Origin: Pseudomonas abietaniphila
GTDB taxonomy: Bacteria > Pseudomonadota > Gammaproteobacteria > Pseudomonadales > Pseudomonadaceae
Length of the DNA: 48,088 nucleotides
Assembly (NCBI RefSeq): GCF_900100795.1
Contig: NZ_FNCO01000027.1
Span: forward strand, 1 to 48,088
Reading direction: 5' to 3'
Within the stretch, counting starts at the first letter, position 1. Each line of letters begins with the position of its first letter. The notes under the pieces are model-generated. The model was not told the origin of the DNA, ran no database searches, and worked only from the letters and a program-made list of their open reading frames with translations. Below are positions 41,793 to 48,088 of the stretch, in pieces. A program made the position numbers and the translations under genes.

Positions 41793-41999
41793 ATGAACCC
41801 CATCAAAACTTTGTTCGTCATCGCAGCCCTGACCGTCTCTTCTTTGGCAATGGCTGAAGGCGGTGGTGACCGGGCGTTCGCACGTATGGAAGCGGCTAGG
41901 AATAATTCAATGGAATCGTATCAAGTAGCCCAAAAGCAAAGCACCCAACCTCCCATCGCAGAAAGCCAAGCCAAATCGACGGACCACAAGAATTGCTGA
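41793..41999 (+). CDS. PtrA-like small copper-inducible protein
   Basis: 68 residues. A signal peptide (1-21, ending LAMA) is followed by EGGGDRAFARMEAARNNSMESYQVAQ, the hallmark of PtrA-type proteins. In P. aeruginosa, PtrA was described as a copper-induced small protein first linked to type III secretion control and later to periplasmic copper tolerance. The mature part is short, polar and ends in HKNC. A perfect copper box lies 123 bases upstream. Confidence 0.8.
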   Translation: MNPIKTLFVIAALTVSSLAMAEGGGDRAFARMEAARNNSMESYQVAQKQSTQPPIAESQAKSTDHKNC

Positions 42000-42020
42000 A
42001 TAGCTTGCTGCGCTCCCAAG

Positions 42021-42036
42021 CTGACAGAAATGTAAT
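42021..42036 (+). promoter_or_regulatory. Copper box (CopR-like site)
   Basis: CTGACAGAAATGTAAT, an exact CTGACA-N5-GTAAT match, about 180 bases before copA and just after the PtrA-like gene. It probably drives the copA-copB-cytochrome operon. Confidence 0.65.
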
Positions 42037-42216
42037 CACTGTGGTGGTTCAAATGTGGCAATTTCTGAGCTCGCTTGCCGTAAGAACTCGTTTTTAGTGA
42101 CGGCGAGCGAGCTCATTCGGGCTCATTACACCCCCCGAGAGAGTGCCTTCACCTGTTTGAGCAACTCATTGGTTGTTTCGCACGGCTTCCCTTTTGACTG
42201 ATCGGACATAAACGGC

Positions 42217-44193
42217 ATGCATTCCAAAACCTCTAGGCGGACATTCGTTAAAGGCCTGGCCGCTGGTGGCATTCTCGGCGGCCTGGGTCTGTGGCGCACT
42301 CCTGTATGGGCAGTGACCAGTCCTGGTCTGCCGAGCGTTCTCACCGGTAACGAATTTGATCTGTTTATTGGTGAAACCCCTGTAAACATAACTGGCTCGC
42401 CGCGCACAGCCATGACCATCAATGGTTCGTTGCCCGGACCTTTGCTGCGCTGGCGCGAAGGCGAGACGGTCACACTGCGTGTGAAAAATCGCCTAGACCA
42501 AGACACCTCCATTCATTGGCACGGGATCATTCTGCCCGCCAATATGGACGGTGTACCGGGTTTGAGTTTCCATGGCATCGCGCCCGATGGCATGTACGAG
42601 TACAAATTCAAGGTGCATCAGAACGGTACGTACTGGTACCACAGCCACTCTGGTTTGCAGGAGCAGGCAGGCGTTTACGGTCCAATCGTCATCGACTCGA
42701 AAGAGCCTGAACCTTTTCAATACAACCGCGATTATGTGGTGATGTTGACTGACTGGACCGATGAAGATCCTAGTCGCGTCATGGCCAAGCTCAAGAAGCA
42801 ATCGGACTACTACAATCACCACAAACGTACCGTGGGCGACTTTATCGACGACGTCAGCAAGCAAGGTTGGTCTGCTGCCGTGGCCGACCGGAAGATGTGG
42901 GCTGAAATGAAAATGAACCCCACTGATCTCGCAGACGTCAGTGGGGATACTTACACCTATCTCATGAATGGCCAGGCGCCTAACGGTAACTGGACCGGTA
43001 TTTTCAAGCCGGGCGAGAAGCTGCGCCTGCGCTTTATCAACGGCTCAGCTATGAGCTATTTCGACGTCCGCATCCCTGGTTTGAAAATGACCGTTGTGGC
43101 GGCTGACGGCCAACATGTCGAACCAGTCAGCGTCGATGAATTCCGCATCGCCGTGGCAGAAACGTATGACGTGATCGTAGAACCTGCCAGCGAAGAAGCT
43201 TACACAATCTTCGCCCAGTCCATGGATAGAACCGGTTATGCACGTGGAACCTTGGCAGTTCGCGAAGGATTAAAGGCACAGGTACCTGCGATCGATCCTC
43301 GGCCGCTTTTGACCATGGATGACATGGGTATGGGCGGTATGGCGGGCATGGACCATGGCAGCATGGCTGGTATGGGCGGCGGCGATATGAAACAAGGTGA
43401 CATGTCAGGCATGGCGGGCATGGACCACAGCAAAATGGCGGGAATGGACCAAAGTGACATGACCGGGATGACCGGCATGGACAGCGGTGACATGACTAAC
43501 ATGGCCGGTATGGACCACAGCAAGATGGCGGGAATGGACAAAGGCGACATGTCCAACATGGCCGGCATGGACCACAGCAAGATGGCGGGAATGGACAAAG
43601 GCGACATGTCCAACATGGCTGGCATGGACCACAGCAAGATGGCAGGGATGGGCGGTATGGGTGGCGAAATGCAAACTCACCCAGCGTCCGAAACCAACAA
43701 CCCGTTGGTTGACATGCAAGCCATGAACCCAACGCCCAAGCTAAACGATCCAGGCATCGGGTTACGAAACAATGGTCGTCGAGTGCTCACCTACTCAGAC
43801 CTGAAAAGCACCTTCCAAGACCCTGACGGTCGCGAGCCCAATCGCACCATTGAGCTTCATCTGACCGGTCACATGGAGAAGTTTTCGTGGTCCTTCAACG
43901 GCATCAAATTCTCTGACGCCGAGCCGCTTCGTCTGAAGTATGGGGAGCGTCTGCGTATCACCCTGGTGAACGACACCATGATGACCCACCCCATCCACCT
44001 TCACGGCATGTGGAGCGACCTTGAAGATGAGAACGGCAAGTTCATGGTGCGCAAGCACACAATCGACATGCCACCAGGTACCAAGCGCAGCTATCGAGTC
44101 ACCGCCGATGCCTTAGGTCGCTGGGCCTATCACTGCCACCTGCTTTTCCATATGGAAATGGGCATGTTCCGTGAAGTACGGGTTGATGAGTAA
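42217..44193 (+). CDS. copA: CopA multicopper oxidase
   Basis: 658 residues, exported by the Tat path (RRTFVKGLAAGG near 7). Copper-site motifs are in order: HWHGIILPANMDGVPG (about 99), YWYHSHSGLQ (about 141), HPIHLHGMW near the C-terminus and HCHLLFHMEMGMF at the end. Between them (about 368-482) lies a long Met/His/Asp-rich insert with tandem MAGMDHSKMAGMDKGDMSN units. CopA oxidises Cu(I) to the less toxic Cu(II) and binds many copper ions in the periplasm. First gene of a five-gene operon. Confidence 0.95.
   Translation: MHSKTSRRTFVKGLAAGGILGGLGLWRTPVWAVTSPGLPSVLTGNEFDLFIGETPVNITGSPRTAMTINGSLPGPLLRWREGETVTLRVKNRLDQDTSIHWHGIILPANMDGVPGLSFHGIAPDGMYEYKFKVHQNGTYWYHSHSGLQEQAGVYGPIVIDSKEPEPFQYNRDYVVMLTDWTDEDPSRVMAKLKKQSDYYNHHKRTVGDFIDDVSKQGWSAAVADRKMWAEMKMNPTDLADVSGDTYTYLMNGQAPNGNWTGIFKPGEKLRLRFINGSAMSYFDVRIPGLKMTVVAADGQHVEPVSVDEFRIAVAETYDVIVEPASEEAYTIFAQSMDRTGYARGTLAVREGLKAQVPAIDPRPLLTMDDMGMGGMAGMDHGSMAGMGGGDMKQGDMSGMAGMDHSKMAGMDQSDMTGMTGMDSGDMTNMAGMDHSKMAGMDKGDMSNMAGMDHSKMAGMDKGDMSNMAGMDHSKMAGMGGMGGEMQTHPASETNNPLVDMQAMNPTPKLNDPGIGLRNNGRRVLTYSDLKSTFQDPDGREPNRTIELHLTGHMEKFSWSFNGIKFSDAEPLRLKYGERLRITLVNDTMMTHPIHLHGMWSDLEDENGKFMVRKHTIDMPPGTKRSYRVTADALGRWAYHCHLLFHMEMGMFREVRVDE
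43390..43650 (+). repeat. Tandem repeat coding the Met-rich region of CopA
   Basis: A 57-base unit (19 codons, MAGMDHSKMAGMDKGDMSN) occurs at 43501-43557 and almost unchanged at 43558-43614, with a partial copy after it and more degenerate copies before it. Length changes by slippage or recombination would alter the number of metal sites. Confidence 0.85.
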
Positions 44194-44205
44194 AGGAGAC
44201 GATCT

Positions 44206-44454
44206 GTGAGCACATACCTAAATCGTAAATCGCTGGTCGGTTGCCTCTTTGCCGTCGGCTTGATGGGTGGACTCTCGTCCGTGGCGCTGGCAGTCGAAGA
44301 TAGTAGTGTTCATTCACCTGCTACTCCTGCGGAAGCAACGAGCAAGCCTCCAACTGCGACAAACGAGTCAAAGCCCGATCACGGGTCAATGGATCACAGC
44401 AAGATGAGCCATGAGTCGATGGATCATGACCAAAAAACCAAAAAGGCAGATTGA
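44206..44454 (+). CDS. Small exported Met/His-rich peptide between copA and copB
   Basis: 82 residues from a GTG at 44206, with AAAGGAG eight bases upstream. A signal peptide (about 1-30, ending ALA) precedes a low-complexity Ser/Thr/Pro stretch and a metal-binding tail (DHGSMDHSKMSHESMDHD). The same MDHSKM words occur in CopA and at the CopB N-terminus, so the gene may have come from a split or duplicated CopB N-terminus. Likely a periplasmic copper sponge. Confidence 0.7.
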   Translation: MSTYLNRKSLVGCLFAVGLMGGLSSVALAVEDSSVHSPATPAEATSKPPTATNESKPDHGSMDHSKMSHESMDHDQKTKKAD

Positions 44455-44458
44455 GATC

Positions 44459-45400
44459 ATGACCAGTAAGTTTTTACGCCCAACGTTGATAGCACTGGCA
44501 GTCTCTACCAGTCCTGCTTTCTTTGTCGTGGTTCACGCCGCTGAAGAGATGGATCACTCCAAGATGGACCACGGCTCAATCGGAGCTATGGACCATAGCA
44601 AGATGGGGGCTATGGATCACAGCAAGATGAGTATGGATGACGGGCAAATGGACGGAATGGAAAGTATGGATGGAGGGGCGACTACCACCAGTCGAACCCC
44701 AGTCCCCGTACTTACCGACGCTGACCGTGCAGCCGCCTTTCCAGATGTCGCTGGTCATGGTGTCCACGACAAAAAACTAAATTCCTTCATGCTGCTGGAT
44801 AAATTTGAGTACCAGGATGCTGACAACGGTAGTGCATTGGCCTGGGATGCAAAAGGATGGATCGGCGGTGACGTTGACCGACTGTGGTTGCGCTCGGAAG
44901 GCGAACGTACCAATGGCGTAACGGAAAACGCTGAACTCTCAGCACTTTGGGGGCACTCCATCGGTCCATGGTGGGATGTCGTCACCGGCGTACGACAAGA
45001 CTTCAAACCCGGGTCACCACAAACTTGGGGAGCGCTCGGTATTCAGGGCATGGCCCTCTATAACTTTGAAGCCGAAGCGACCGCCTACATCGGTGAGAAC
45101 GGTCAAACCGCTGCTCGATTGGAAGGCGACTACGACATTCTGCTGACCAATCGCCTGATCTTGCAGCCGACGGCCGAAGCCAATTTTTACGGAAAAAATG
45201 ATCCCCAGCGCGGCATTGGGTCTGGATTGGCAAACACCGAAGTAGGGCTCCGATTGCGTTATGAGATTGTTCGCCAATTTGCCCCTTACATTGGTGTTAG
45301 CTGGAGCCGCTCCTACGGCAATACGGCAGATCTGGCCAGCGATGAAGGAGAGGATGCCAACGAGGCCCGGTTTGTCGCCGGTATTCGGATGTGGTTTTGA
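44459..45400 (+). CDS. copB: CopB outer-membrane copper resistance protein
   Basis: 313 residues from the ATG at 44459 (MTSKFLRPTLIAL); an earlier in-frame ATG at 44411 lies inside the preceding gene. A signal peptide ends VVHA (about 29), then a short Met/His repeat (MDHSKMDHG, MDHSKMGAMDHSKMSM), then a beta-rich domain with the CopB motifs LLDKFEYQD near 106 and VTGVRQDFKPG near 177. It ends in Phe, as outer-membrane barrels do. It binds copper and works with CopA. Confidence 0.93.
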   Translation: MTSKFLRPTLIALAVSTSPAFFVVVHAAEEMDHSKMDHGSIGAMDHSKMGAMDHSKMSMDDGQMDGMESMDGGATTTSRTPVPVLTDADRAAAFPDVAGHGVHDKKLNSFMLLDKFEYQDADNGSALAWDAKGWIGGDVDRLWLRSEGERTNGVTENAELSALWGHSIGPWWDVVTGVRQDFKPGSPQTWGALGIQGMALYNFEAEATAYIGENGQTAARLEGDYDILLTNRLILQPTAEANFYGKNDPQRGIGSGLANTEVGLRLRYEIVRQFAPYIGVSWSRSYGNTADLASDEGEDANEARFVAGIRMWF

Positions 45401-45409
45401 GGGCCTGAC

Positions 45410-46225
45410 ATGAAAAGAACATTGAAAACATTGACTGCTGCCGGGGTGGTTGCCGCAATAACAGGTGCCGGCGTGGTTTATTTTGGTGTGATCAATGTTG
45501 GGGCGGATGAACCACATTCCGATCCCGTTTACGCGCTACTTTCCACCGCTCGGGATCGCTCGATCGAAGTGCGCTCACGCGACATTAAAGTCCCCGACCT
45601 GAGCGAAGAAGCTCTCATCCGCGCAGGTGCTGGCAACTACAACTCTATGTGCATCGGTTGCCATCTGGCTCCGGGTATTGCAGGAACCGAGTTAAGTAAT
45701 AGCCTTTACCCTGCACCTCCGAATCTTTCAAAACTGGGCGTTGATGGAAACCCTGCCGCAGCTTTCTGGATCATCAAGCATGGAATCAAATCCACAGGCA
45801 TGCCCGCTTGGGGTAAAAGCATGGCCGATCCCTACATATGGGGAATGGTCGCTTTTCTCCAGCAACTGCCTTCATTGGATGCAGAGCAATACAAAGCTCT
45901 AGCAACCAGCAGCGGTGGTCATCAACACGGTGGCGGTGAGAGCAAAATGCATAACCATGAAGGCCAGCATGAGGGCCAAAAAGGCGTTGTCGCGGGGCAT
46001 CATGACGCGAGTGCAGCCGAAGAGATAGCCGAAGCAGGCGACCATCATGGCGAGAGAAACAGCGCTCATGCCCATGAGGCGGCCGCAGCGCCTTCTCAGG
46101 ATGAAAGTACCGAACACGCCCATCCTCAGGTTGTGGAGGCTTCACATGACGCCCCTGAAACTCCGGCCACTCAGCCAAAAACTCATACCCACGCTGATGG
46201 GAAGGAACATACCCATGCGAAATAA
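45410..46225 (+). CDS. Membrane-anchored or periplasmic cytochrome c with His-rich tail
   Basis: 271 residues. An N-terminal helix (about 8-29) is a signal or anchor. One heme c site is C81-I-G-C84-H85, with a likely sixth ligand Met in TGMPAWG near 128. After the heme domain (to about 150) comes a 110-residue tail dense in His (HQHGGGESKMHNHEGQHEGQ to HTHADGKEHTHAK). Cytochromes of this kind sit in copper operons and may take electrons from Cu(I) oxidation; that link is inferred. The stop overlaps the next start. Confidence 0.85.
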   Translation: MKRTLKTLTAAGVVAAITGAGVVYFGVINVGADEPHSDPVYALLSTARDRSIEVRSRDIKVPDLSEEALIRAGAGNYNSMCIGCHLAPGIAGTELSNSLYPAPPNLSKLGVDGNPAAAFWIIKHGIKSTGMPAWGKSMADPYIWGMVAFLQQLPSLDAEQYKALATSSGGHQHGGGESKMHNHEGQHEGQKGVVAGHHDASAAEEIAEAGDHHGERNSAHAHEAAAAPSQDESTEHAHPQVVEASHDAPETPATQPKTHTHADGKEHTHAK

Positions 46226-46682
46226 CTTTCTTCGTCCCGGTCGGGCACTTCGCCTCGCTGCATTTGCGGCTCTGTTTATCAGTTCAGCTGGTCATGCAGC
46301 AGAGTCGCTGACGATCGACGTCCATCGTGACGCTAACTGTGGATGCTGCAAGAAGTGGATCCAGCACCTTGAAGCTAACGGCTTCACCGTCGTTGATCAT
46401 GTAGAAACCAACATGAGCGCGGTCAAGCAGGATCTCGGTGTTGCTCCACGACTCTCGTCCTGCCACACAGCAATGATCAATGGAAAGTTTGTTGAAGGTC
46501 ACGTGCCCGCCGAGCAAATCATTGCGATGAGCAAACGTGACGACCTTCTCGGGATCGCCGTTCCTGGCATGCCGGCCGGCTCCCCAGGAATGGAAGTGGA
46601 CGGGAAACATGACGCTTATAAGGTAATCGGCTTGTCCAAAGCAGGCACAGACCACGTCATTGCTGAATACCCCGGAAACTGA
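46215..46682 (+). CDS. DUF411-family periplasmic metal-binding protein
   Basis: 155 residues from the ATG at 46215, overlapping the cytochrome stop; a longer frame to 46047 is rejected because it lies in that gene. A signal peptide (about 1-28, ending GHA) precedes DUF411 with DANCGCCKKWIQHLEANGF (Cys pair), SSCHTAMINGKFVEGHVP and KHDAYKVIGL near the end. DUF411 proteins resemble CopG/YbbN-like copper or cadmium binding and redox proteins. It is last in the copA operon. Confidence 0.88.
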   Translation: MRNNFLRPGRALRLAAFAALFISSAGHAAESLTIDVHRDANCGCCKKWIQHLEANGFTVVDHVETNMSAVKQDLGVAPRLSSCHTAMINGKFVEGHVPAEQIIAMSKRDDLLGIAVPGMPAGSPGMEVDGKHDAYKVIGLSKAGTDHVIAEYPGN

Positions 46683-46987
46683 TCTTCTAATCTTGTTCCT
46701 GCATGGTCAGGGTCATGGCAGTGCAGAGGACATAGCTCATTTTGAACGTAAAAAAGGCGCCACTAGGGCGCCTAAACCGCCTCCCAAACCAAAGGAGAAA
46801 CAAGGAGGCGGGATGTATCTGGTGGTTGAGCAATACTTCACTGCGCGTTAGAAACCTTTCAACTGACAGAGATGATTTCATAAAATGGATAACTTCAGCC
46901 TGTCCTGAAAATTACTTCTACGTCAGCGGGCAGTAAGCTTGTTCGGACAAACGGAAAATTATGTTGCGCTTAAATAATTTGCATGGT
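46683..46987. other. Intergenic region between the copper operon and the DUF2790 gene
   Basis: About 305 bases where two convergent transcripts meet. It contains a hairpin at 46755-46773. A frame on the plus strand at 46660-46851 looks like chance. At 46863 CTGACAGAGATGATTT is a poor copper-box relative and is not called. Confidence 0.5.
46748..46773 (-). terminator. Intrinsic terminator for the leftward DUF2790 transcript
   Basis: A 7-bp stem AGGCGCC/GGCGCCT with loop ACTAG. On the minus strand it is followed by TTTTTTACG. The plus side has no T-run. Confidence 0.7.
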
Positions 46988-47329
46988 CTAGCTTCCATGT
47001 GGGCAGTTGTCGGCCATAACCTTATATTCCACGGTGTTAAGCTTGCCGGTAGAGTCTTCGTAGGTCATGCGCGAAGGAGCAATACCACAGGTTTTATTGG
47101 CTTGTGTGACACTGACGACCTTCTGGATATCGAGGTTCATACCATATTCATAATGAACAATTTCAGGAGGTGTCTTACCATTTCTTGAGGCGTATTGTTC
47201 CATTGCCTGTTGGTTCTCTTGCATCATTCGACCATAAACGCGGTCACCGCCTCCCTCAGCCATGGCCAAAGCAGATAAGGTCAAAATAGTAGCGGCAAAA
47301 AATCCTTTCATTGCTGTCATTGCTTTCAT
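46988..47329 (-). CDS. DUF2790-type small periplasmic protein with PtrA-like leader
   Basis: 113 residues; start at 47329 chosen because TGGAGAT lies six bases upstream. The signal peptide (about 1-24, ending ALAMA) is followed by EGGGDRVYGRMMQENQQAMEQYASRNGK, as in PtrA-like proteins. The rest is a DUF2790 domain (VHYEYGMNLDIQKVVSVTQANKTCGIAPSRMTYEDSTG) with two Cys. DUF2790 proteins are small Pseudomonas proteins often induced by copper. Unlike its neighbours it is on the minus strand and convergent with the copA operon. Confidence 0.8.
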   Translation of the reverse strand: MKAMTAMKGFFAATILTLSALAMAEGGGDRVYGRMMQENQQAMEQYASRNGKTPPEIVHYEYGMNLDIQKVVSVTQANKTCGIAPSRMTYEDSTGKLNTVEYKVMADNCPHGS

Positions 47330-47508
47330 AATTATCTCCAGAGCTCAATTATTTCTGAGTTAAAGAGTAACAAGTGAAAGCTTTCAGAAAGCTGCCGCGA
47401 ATGTTACTAATGTGAAAGGTGGACCCTGCTCCGCGTCTACGCTTAGGAGCCAGATGGGATTTTTATTATCACCTGAGGTTGGCAGACGCTGACGGAATAC
47501 AGATGCCC

Positions 47509-48088
47509 TCAAAAGCTTATTGGAACCGGTGGTCCCTCCCAATTCCTCGATACGCCGGTAGATCTGAGCAAGGCCTCCGCGTCGACTCCGGTTCTTGCCA
47601 AGCTTTCCAGATCCCACTCGAAGAAACTGGAAAAAACCAGGAAAACCTTGCTTGCTACCGCTGAGGTCAATCTTACCGTCGAGTAATTCACCGGGAGCTT
47701 CATCCTGATGAGTTCAGAGACAGTCCACACCAAAGTTCTTAGACGGAAATGCCATACTGACTCTTGATGAATCTTGATCTGTTGATAAGTAAGGGGAAAC
47801 TTCTGCTTGCGCAGATCCAGTTCATGAGGTAACGAACTTGGGAGCAGCGATTGCAAATTCCGAATGTTCACTCTCTTCGGATCTTTCGTAACTTTGTATA
47901 GCTCATCTACGCCCGCTTCGATAAGGGCTGCATACGCGCCGTCTCTAGAGTCGACAGACTTCTCGGCCGTAACTGCAACTTTTTTAGGTGCACGGAGTTT
48001 TGCCATTAACCATGCGTTATCATTTTCTAGAATCCATTGCGTAGGTTTGTACGCCTTCTTCCAGAGGTACTCGACATCGGCGTCGGTA
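47509..48088 (-). CDS. TnsD/TniQ-family transposition protein, C-terminal part (window edge)
   Basis: The frame is open from the window edge (TDADVEYLWKKAYKPTQWIL) to the stop at 47509; an internal ATG at 48006 is not the real start. The text lines up by eye with the end of Tn7 TnsD: NDNAWLM with HDRDWLV, SVDSRD with RVDWNQRD, and KFPLTYQQIKIHQESVWHFRLR with KLPLVALCLKRYSESVEDYQIR. TnsD picks the attTn7-type target. The last 50 residues (after VRLTSAV) match less well, so a late frameshift is possible. In Tn7 the tns genes read inward from one end, as here. Confidence 0.7.
   Translation of the reverse strand, partial: TDADVEYLWKKAYKPTQWILENDNAWLMAKLRAPKKVAVTAEKSVDSRDGAYAALIEAGVDELYKVTKDPKRVNIRNLQSLLPSSLPHELDLRKQKFPLTYQQIKIHQESVWHFRLRTLVWTVSELIRMKLPVNYSTVRLTSAVASKVFLVFSSFFEWDLESLARTGVDAEALLRSTGVSRNWEGPPVPISF

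Noticed and set aside
43390..43650. CRISPR-like array
   Set aside because: The repeats are in-frame coding units of CopA without variable spacers.
46863..46878. Copper box CTGACAGAGATGATTT
   Set aside because: The second half departs from GTAAT at several positions, and it lies between convergent genes.
47384..47617. 77-codon minus-strand frame overlapping the TnsD-like 3' end
   Set aside because: It could be the true end after a frameshift, but the in-frame ending at 47509 is open and no evidence decides; it is not listed as a gene.

Overview
The window looks like a heavy-metal resistance island of a Pseudomonas. An MvaT/MvaU-type H-NS-like protein (a family confined to Pseudomonas and close relatives), the copRS/copABCD gene set, CTGACA-N5-GTAAT copper boxes and Pseudomonas-type amidase and flagellar proteins all point there; the species cannot be fixed from sequence alone. 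At the right edge lies the C-terminal part of a TnsD/TniQ-family protein read toward the cargo, so the island may be carried by a Tn7-like transposon whose core genes lie beyond the window.

Layout. (1) 0.4-14.5 kb: copper/silver block. On the minus strand are cusCBA (RND efflux), a Cys/Met-rich periplasmic protein, copCD and copRS. On the plus strand are a small PtrA-like protein, a cupredoxin, a DUF2933 protein and a copper P-type ATPase. (2) 14.5-17.6 kb: a three-gene module (DUF2971 protein, MvaT-like silencer, unknown protein) between two degenerate copies of a mobile-element-end-like repeat. (3) 17.6-23.5 kb: nickel/cobalt-type block. A minus-strand group (lipoprotein, membrane-anchor protein, HupE/UreJ permease, small His-rich protein) diverges from a plus-strand operon of a CsoR/RcnR-type repressor, RcnA-type exporter, DedA-family protein, TraX-family protein and periplasmic amidase. 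(4) 23,505-32,580: a 9,076-bp composite transposon inserted in the amidase gene. It carries the phosphite uptake and oxidation operon ptxABCDE between two inverted, non-identical IS5-family elements, flanked by a CTAA target duplication. The left IS transposase is interrupted by a group II intron; the right one is frameshifted. (5) 32.6-40.3 kb: the amidase 3' remnant, a TauE/SafE exporter, a Sel1 protein, an orphan ZnuA, an NreB-like MFS exporter with a His-rich tail, a small YHxH protein, and a chromate operon chrB-chrA-chrB'. (6) 40.6-47.3 kb: second copper block: CopZ-like chaperone, orphan flgB, PtrA-like protein, multicopper oxidase copA, Met/His-rich peptide, copB, cytochrome c, DUF411 protein, DUF2790 protein. 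(7) 47.5 kb to the edge: TnsD-like C-terminus.

Working together. CopRS probably controls both copper blocks through at least four to five copper boxes. CusCBA exports periplasmic copper/silver, the P-type ATPase exports cytosolic copper, and CopA/B/C/D, the cupredoxin and the Met/His-rich proteins bind or oxidise it in the periplasm. The CsoR/RcnR-type repressor probably controls the Ni/Co genes and, through a second G-tract operator, the NreB-like gene. The ptx transposon adds use of phosphite as phosphorus source, at the cost of the amidase and probably of read-through to the TauE gene.
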